Source: Myxococcales bacterium (lineage in GTDB: Bacteria > Myxococcota_A > Polyangia > Polyangiales > JADJMO01). Taken from it: a stretch of 64,000 nt of DNA. The stretch spans positions 1-64,000 of the forward strand of contig JADJMO010000017.1 in assembly GCA_016709545.1 (NCBI GenBank), given 5' to 3'. The notes beneath the pieces are model-generated. The model ran no database searches, was not told the origin of the DNA, and was given only the letters and a program-made list of their open reading frames with translations. Numbering within the stretch: the stretch's first letter is position 1; each line of letters begins with the position of its first letter. The translations under genes were made by a program, and so were the position numbers. Positions 59,826-64,000 of the stretch are shown here, in pieces.

Positions 59826-61496
59826 TCAGGGCCGGTAGATCTTCCCGTCCTTCAGCGTGCCCGAGCTCCCCGAGCCGCCCCACACCACCGCCTCGGTGCC
59901 GGTCCAGATCGTGGTCGCAAAGGCGCGCGCCGACGGGGCGTTCAGCGTGGGGAGCGCCTTCCACGTCGACGTCGCCACGTCGTACGAAGCGCCGGTCGCC
60001 GAGTAGGTCGCGGTCCCCGTGCGGCCGCCCCAGACGAAGAACGTATCGGCGGTCGACCACGCGGCCATGCTGGCGCGCTTGGCGCCGGGGAGCAGCGTCT
60101 CGGTCGGAGTGACCATCGTCGTCCAGGTGCCGGCGGCCACGTCGTAGAACGCGCCGCTGCTGCGGAACAGCGAGCCGCCGGAGGTGTTGCCCTCACCGCC
60201 GAAGAAGAGCGCGCGCCCGCCGGTCGCGCCGATCACCACGCCGGCGTTGCGCTGCCGCGGATCGAGCGCCGGCGTCGGCGGGGTGAGCACGGTCCACGTG
60301 TCCGTCGCCGGGTTGTACGCCGCGGCGTCGCCGCAGAAGCTCGTCGCGGTCTTCACCGCGCAGGTGTTCGGCGCCGGCGAGGAGAAGCCGCTGAAGTAGT
60401 CGTAGCCACCGAAGACCACCATCCTCCCGCCGGCCCACACCGCGCGGTGCCCGAAGCGCCGCCCGAAGCTGGTCGGGGTCGCGATCGTTCGCCAGGTGTT
60501 GGTGGCCGGGTTGTAGGCCGCCCCGTCGCCGAGGGCGCCGCCGCTCGAGGTCTGACCGCCCCACACGATCATCTCGGTGCCGGTCCAGATGGCGGATTGA
60601 TCCATGCGCGCGGGGAGCGTCGTCGTCGCGATCGCGCTCCAGGTGTTGGTCGCCGGGTCGTAGCTCGCGCCGTCGTTGCGGAGAGCACCACCGCCGTAGC
60701 CGCCCCACACGATCATCTTCGAGCCGGTCCACACCGCGGTGTGGTTCTCGCGGCCGCCCGGCGCGGCGGCGATCGTGCGCCAGGTGTCGCTCGCGATCGA
60801 GTAGCCCGCGCCGTCGGCGAGCGAAGGGTTGCCGCCGAACACGAGCATCTCGGTGCCGGTCCACACCGCGGTGTGCGCCGAGCGCGCGCTGAGCGGCGAG
60901 GTCGTGACGTCGATCCAGCCCTTCGGCGCCACGCAGGCCCAGTCGCCCCACGCGCAGCTCGAGCCGCAGGTCCGGGTACGGACGTTCTTCCCGGTGCAGG
61001 TGCCGGCCTCGGTCTGGATCTCGCCGGGCGTGCAGACGCCCTCGCCGGTGCAGGCGCCGCTCGAGTCCCAGGCGCAGGTCGACGAGCAGCTCTCGGTGCG
61101 CGATCCGCACTTGCCGCAGGTGACCACGCGACTGCCACCGGCGGCGCAGACGCCCTCTCCGCTACACGCGCCGAAGCCCGACCAGACGCCGCTGCTGCTG
61201 CACGTCCGCGCGTGGGTGCCGCAGTTGCCGCAGGCCGCCGTGTCGGTGGCGCCGGGAGAGCACTCGGTGGCGACCTCCGGGCCGCTGTCCTTCGGGCGGG
61301 TGTCGGACGCTGCGCTGTCGACCGGCGCGTCTTCCGCGAGGGTGTCGATCGCCGCGTCTCCCTCGCCGCCCGTGTCTTCGATCTCGGCGTCGCCGCTGGG
61401 CCCACCCGGCGCGTCGGTCGCGCTCGAGCAGCCGGTGACGAGGGCGGCGCCGGTCGAGCCAGCCAGGAGGAGGAGAGCGTACGCCCGGAGCTTCAT
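59826..61496 (-). CDS. Kelch-repeat lipoprotein
   Basis: 556 residues. Lipobox ALVTGC, an Asp/Ala/Glu linker, then three Cys-rich segments (CGNCGTHARTCSSSGVWSGF, CGKCGSRTESC, CTGKNVRTRTCGSSCAWGDW). Six or seven kelch blades follow with HTAVWTGTEMLVFGG, HTAVWTGSKMIVWGG and YNPATNTWRTIAT blocks. Probably a surface-anchored binding protein. It is convergent with the TLDc gene (18 bases apart). Confidence 0.85.
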   Translation of the reverse strand: MKLRAYALLLLAGSTGAALVTGCSSATDAPGGPSGDAEIEDTGGEGDAAIDTLAEDAPVDSAASDTRPKDSGPEVATECSPGATDTAACGNCGTHARTCSSSGVWSGFGACSGEGVCAAGGSRVVTCGKCGSRTESCSSTCAWDSSGACTGEGVCTPGEIQTEAGTCTGKNVRTRTCGSSCAWGDWACVAPKGWIDVTTSPLSARSAHTAVWTGTEMLVFGGNPSLADGAGYSIASDTWRTIAAAPGGRENHTAVWTGSKMIVWGGYGGGALRNDGASYDPATNTWSAIATTTLPARMDQSAIWTGTEMIVWGGQTSSGGALGDGAAYNPATNTWRTIATPTSFGRRFGHRAVWAGGRMVVFGGYDYFSGFSSPAPNTCAVKTATSFCGDAAAYNPATDTWTVLTPPTPALDPRQRNAGVVIGATGGRALFFGGEGNTSGGSLFRSSGAFYDVAAGTWTTMVTPTETLLPGAKRASMAAWSTADTFFVWGGRTGTATYSATGASYDVATSTWKALPTLNAPSARAFATTIWTGTEAVVWGGSGSSGTLKDGKIYRP

Positions 61497-61776
61497 CGTG
61501 CCGATCCCTGGTTGGAGTGGAGCAAGCAGGGACCAGGAGCCGCCGGCGGATGTTCAATCACGAGGCCTCGCCCGCGGAAGATCGGCCGAAATGCGGCGCG
61601 GCGGACATTCGGCGGCCGCTCGCCGCGGCTCAGATGGGTCAGGTCGAGGCCGCCCACCAGCCAGAGGTCGTCCTTGTGGGCGATGGCCGGGGGTAGCTCG
61701 CGTCGACGAACAGGTCCACCCCGCCGAAGGTTCGGAGGCCCGCTGCAGACCGCCTGCAACGTGGACCGCCAAGTCG
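61497..61776. other. Intergenic stretch, no assigned gene
   Basis: 280 bases between the kelch lipoprotein start and the toxin stop. On the minus strand a fragment reads FGGVDLFVDASYP and, in another frame, AIAHKDDLWLVGGLDLTHLS, which looks protein-like. It may be the remains of a gene, but no family and no start can be supported. Confidence 0.4.
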
Positions 61777-62097
61777 TCAACCACGGCCTTTCGCCAGTGG
61801 GGGCAGTCGTCCCATGCGCGCACCCCAGACGGCGAGCACGTCGATGACCTCGCGGGCCTCGTCGATCGCGAAGTACACGTGGCACTTCGATTTCGGGAGC
61901 AACCATCGACGAATGGCGGTGCCTCCATGCGCGACGACGATGGTGGCCATGGCGGGCTGCGCGGCCAGGTCGTGCAGAGCGAGCGCGAGCTCGTCTCGAG
62001 ACGTCGTAGGAGCGGCAGGTCCGTTCTGGACCCACCAGGCGTTTCGGACCAAGGCTTGGTCGCGAGCCTCCGGTCGGAACTCGACCTTCACACTCAT
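61777..62097 (-). CDS. ParE/RelE-like toxin candidate
   Basis: 106 residues. EFRPEARDQALVRNAWWVQN and RRWLLPKSKCHVYFAIDEA, then VIDVLAVWGARMGR, match the ParE-type layout of plasmid-stabilisation toxins (helical hairpin, then a beta sheet with basic residues). ParE poisons gyrase and RelE cleaves mRNA; which one applies cannot be told. Its start overlaps the antitoxin stop (ATGA). Confidence 0.7.
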   Translation of the reverse strand: MSVKVEFRPEARDQALVRNAWWVQNGPAAPTTSRDELALALHDLAAQPAMATIVVAHGGTAIRRWLLPKSKCHVYFAIDEAREVIDVLAVWGARMGRLPPLAKGRG

Positions 62098-62321
62098 CCA
62101 CCGAGAGCGCGCAGGACCTGATCCGCCGGAATCCCTGGTTCGCCCTGGCGAATGGCAGCGAGGCCGCGGTCGATCTGCGCGAGCAGTGCGGCTCGCTCGT
62201 CGGCGGGCATCTCGTCGAGCGGTTGCTCGGCCAGGACGAGGTCGACCTCAGTGCCTTCGGGGAACTCGGCAGGCTCGTCGATGACGAACTTCCCGTTCCT
62301 GACGGTTGCTCGGACGATCAT
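62094..62321 (-). CDS. Antitoxin candidate
   Basis: 75 residues. A short N-terminal beta region (IVRATVRNGKFVIDEPAEFP) resembles AbrB/addiction-module antitoxins. The acidic tail (LDEMPADERAALLAQIDRGL) would wrap the toxin. It precedes and overlaps the toxin gene, the usual order for type II modules. Confidence 0.65.
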   Translation of the reverse strand: MIVRATVRNGKFVIDEPAEFPEGTEVDLVLAEQPLDEMPADERAALLAQIDRGLAAIRQGEPGIPADQVLRALGG

Positions 62322-62517
62322 GCCGTTCCTCCGTCGTGGAGTGTAGCGAGTCGGGGGCGGTCGAGCGACCACCTGGCCAGCCGGCCCGTCGTCTGCACGA
62401 CTAGCCCAGCGTGACGGACATCCCCGCGCAACAAGAAGGCCGGTTCCGCGGCTTTGGCTTTCTGCAGCGTTCAGCGCGCATTGGCTCGACGTCGCGTCGG
62501 CGATGCGCGCGGTCGAG

Positions 62518-63152
62518 TCACGAGCGTCGCCTCAGGATCGCGACTGCCACGTCGTCGTGGAGTTCTCCCGACGCCATGCGAACCGACGCGATCAGCCCGG
62601 ACGCGGCCGCGTGGAGGTCGACACCACGCGCGTTCGAGCAGATCGCCTCGGCCGTCGCGTAGTTGAACAAGCCGTCGCTCGCGACGACGAGGGTGCCGTC
62701 GAAGTGCGCGCGCACGAAGGGAACCGGCAAGGCTCGTCCGCTCCCGACCCGTAGCTTCCTCCGCTGGTCTGCCGTGAGGTCGTCGTGCCCCTCGGACTCG
62801 ATGATCCACGCGCCCGAGTCGCCGCAGCTCGCGCCGAGGACGCCGCCCTCGGTCACGACCACAACGACGACGGTGGTCTCCCCAGCATGAGGCATCCGCT
62901 CGACGTCGTGGTCGAGCTGACGGAGAAGCTCGAGGAGGATTCGACCCTCGAGAACGTCTCCGGTGTGCTGGCGATCGCCTCGACCACGCCCGTCATCGCG
63001 GCTTCCGCCGCGGCCGCGCCCCCGGAGATCCCAGCCGCGCCGTCCGCGACGACGACGACCAACGCCTGCCCGAGCGCGAGCACGGCAACGCGATCCTCGG
63101 TCTTCCCGTCGTGTCGGGGCGAGGCGGTCGCGACGGCGGCGATGAAGGGCAT
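62518..63152 (-). CDS. PP2C-family protein phosphatase (one frameshift)
   Basis: About 211 codons. VVVVADGAAGISGGAAAAEA (metal-binding Asp), GASCGDSGAWIIESEG, TLVVASDGLFNYATAEAIC and GELHDDVAVAIL are the PP2C motifs. It would remove phosphate from Ser/Thr, a natural counterpart of Hanks kinases. The frame changes near 62940. The upstream frame ends TFSRVE and the downstream frame resumes LLELLRQLDHDVERMP. The size is small for PP2C, so the C-terminal or N-terminal half may be trimmed. Confidence 0.75.
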
Positions 63153-63212
63153 CGGGGAGCGAGCCGAGAACGCGGCGGTGAGGGGCCGTGTTCCGGGAGG
63201 CGACGTCGCCCC

Positions 63213-63719
63213 CTACCCCAGCGTGACGAGCACCTCGTCCAGCTGCTCGAACGTCTCGCCCATCCCGTCGTAGGCCCCGGAGGCCAGGGCAGCGTCGCGG
63301 ACTTCCTTCGAGCGATAGAGCTCGTGCAGGACCATCATCGTCTTGCCGTCGCTCTCCTCGAGGGTCACCGTGGTGATGGCGCCATCCTCGCCGCTCTCGT
63401 CGTTCGTCCAGACGATTCGCGAGTGCGGTGTCACTTCGATGTACTTGCCGAAGAACGCCATCGTCTTCGTGCCGTCGACGTCGAACACGAGCCGGTAGCT
63501 GCCGCCGGTACGGATATCCGCCTCGTAGGAGAGCAGGGCAAGCGGCATCGACTTCGGCACCCACCACCGCTTGAACAGCTCGGGCGTGGTCCACGCCTTG
63601 AAGACGAGGCGCGCCGGCGCGTCGAACGTGCGCGTGACGACGATCTCGCGCTCCGACTTCGGCTCCACCGTCGTGGGGTTCTTCGCGGTGGTGGACTCAC
63701 TGTCGCTTCTTGCGTTCAT
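63213..63719 (-). CDS. SRPBCC/AHSA1-like protein
   Basis: 168 residues. VVTRTFDAPARLVFKAWTTP, LFKRWWVPKSMPLALLSYEA, RIVWTNDESGEDGAITTVTL and YDGMGETFEQLDEVL are the AHSA1 START-like blocks. These bind hydrophobic ligands. Its start overlaps the upstream ArsR-type gene by 23 bases. That pair is common, with the regulator controlling the SRPBCC gene. Confidence 0.9.
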   Translation of the reverse strand: MNARSDSESTTAKNPTTVEPKSEREIVVTRTFDAPARLVFKAWTTPELFKRWWVPKSMPLALLSYEADIRTGGSYRLVFDVDGTKTMAFFGKYIEVTPHSRIVWTNDESGEDGAITTVTLEESDGKTMMVLHELYRSKEVRDAALASGAYDGMGETFEQLDEVLVTLG

Positions 63720-64000
63720 CGACGGTCTTCTCCTTGCGTTGCAACTCCCCGAGGACCTCGTCCAGCGCGTCGAAGCGCGCGGCCCAGAGCCGGCGGTAGG
63801 TGTCCATCCAGGCCGTCTCGGACTCCAGTCGGCTCGGGCCGAGCCGGCAGGTCCGCACGCGCCCGACCTTCTCGGTCGCGACGAGGCCGGCGCGCTCCAG
63901 GACGCCGACGTGCTTCTTCATGCCCGTGAGCGTCATGTGGAACTTGTCGGCGAGCTCCGTGATCGAAGCGTCTCCACGTCCGAGCTGCGAAAGGACGCCG
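63697..64000 (-). CDS. ArsR-type transcriptional regulator (5' end outside window)
   Basis: At least 100 residues visible. SITELADKFHMTLTGMKKHV is the recognition helix, and LERAGLVATEKVGRVRTCRL is the wing. The C-terminal helix ends KEKTVDERKKRQ. The N-terminus lies past 64000. It likely represses its own operon with the SRPBCC gene. Confidence 0.85.
   Translation of the reverse strand, partial: GVLSQLGRGDASITELADKFHMTLTGMKKHVGVLERAGLVATEKVGRVRTCRLGPSRLESETAWMDTYRRLWAARFDALDEVLGELQRKEKTVDERKKRQ

Overview
The window is very GC-rich and gene-dense. It carries many hallmarks of Myxococcota, most likely a Polyangia/Polyangiales-type soil bacterium: a matrixin protease with a MYXO-CTERM-like tail, an AgmX/PglI-type energy transducer, a Ser/Thr kinase fused to a STAND ATPase and TPRs, a GAF-type sigma-54 activator, and many lipoproteins with Asp/Ala/Thr/Ser linkers. 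The genus cannot be fixed from sequence alone.

Layout. (1) 1-11.7 kb: eight genes (di-heme cytochrome, kinase-STAND-TPR, small lipoprotein, sigma-54 activator, BamD-like lipoprotein, DnaQ exonuclease with a WYL-like tail, two-lobed aspartyl-protease-like lipoprotein, gamma-carbonic anhydrase). All are recognisable, but each is split over two or three frames. This looks like poor consensus at a contig end rather than gene decay. (2) 12-26 kb: housekeeping and metabolism (MBL hydrolase, MoxR, N-formylglutamate amidohydrolase, HAD, YaeQ, esterase, orphan CcmB, RAYT transposase, AgmX protein, xseA-aroE, matrixin, thiC with a TPP riboswitch). (3) 26-35 kb: a minus-strand operon-like block with a MacAB-like export pump and a ~1667-codon TPR protein containing a C39-like peptidase domain. 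(4) 35-43 kb: the most unusual part. It holds a c-heme/TolB-like lipoprotein, a macro-SIR2 fusion resembling anti-phage NADases, an AhpD-like selenoprotein with in-frame UGA and a SECIS-like hairpin, a cysteine-poor SQR-like flavoprotein, a radical SAM/SPASM enzyme and two tandem paralogous zinc-knuckle lipoproteins sharing a C-terminal YGAPPxDGLLV motif. (5) 43-54 kb: hydrolases, dehydrogenases, a PPOX protein, malate dehydrogenase, ElaA acetyltransferase, acyl-CoA synthetase, TerB-like protein, glutaredoxin. (6) 54.2-54.4 kb: initiator tRNA-fMet with its own promoter and terminator. (7) 54.4-61.5 kb: surface lipoproteins (Cys-rich modules, kelch-like propellers, a TLDc domain). (8) 61.7-64 kb: a toxin-antitoxin pair, a PP2C phosphatase, and an SRPBCC/ArsR pair running off the end.

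Residual single-base indels also break aroE, the TPR protein, a PPOX protein, malate dehydrogenase and the PP2C gene. Frames there were joined by family similarity, so exact residues around the breaks are inferred. Many neighbouring same-strand genes overlap by ATGA or GTGA, which implies translational coupling. Four convergent pairs overlap by exactly CTAG.
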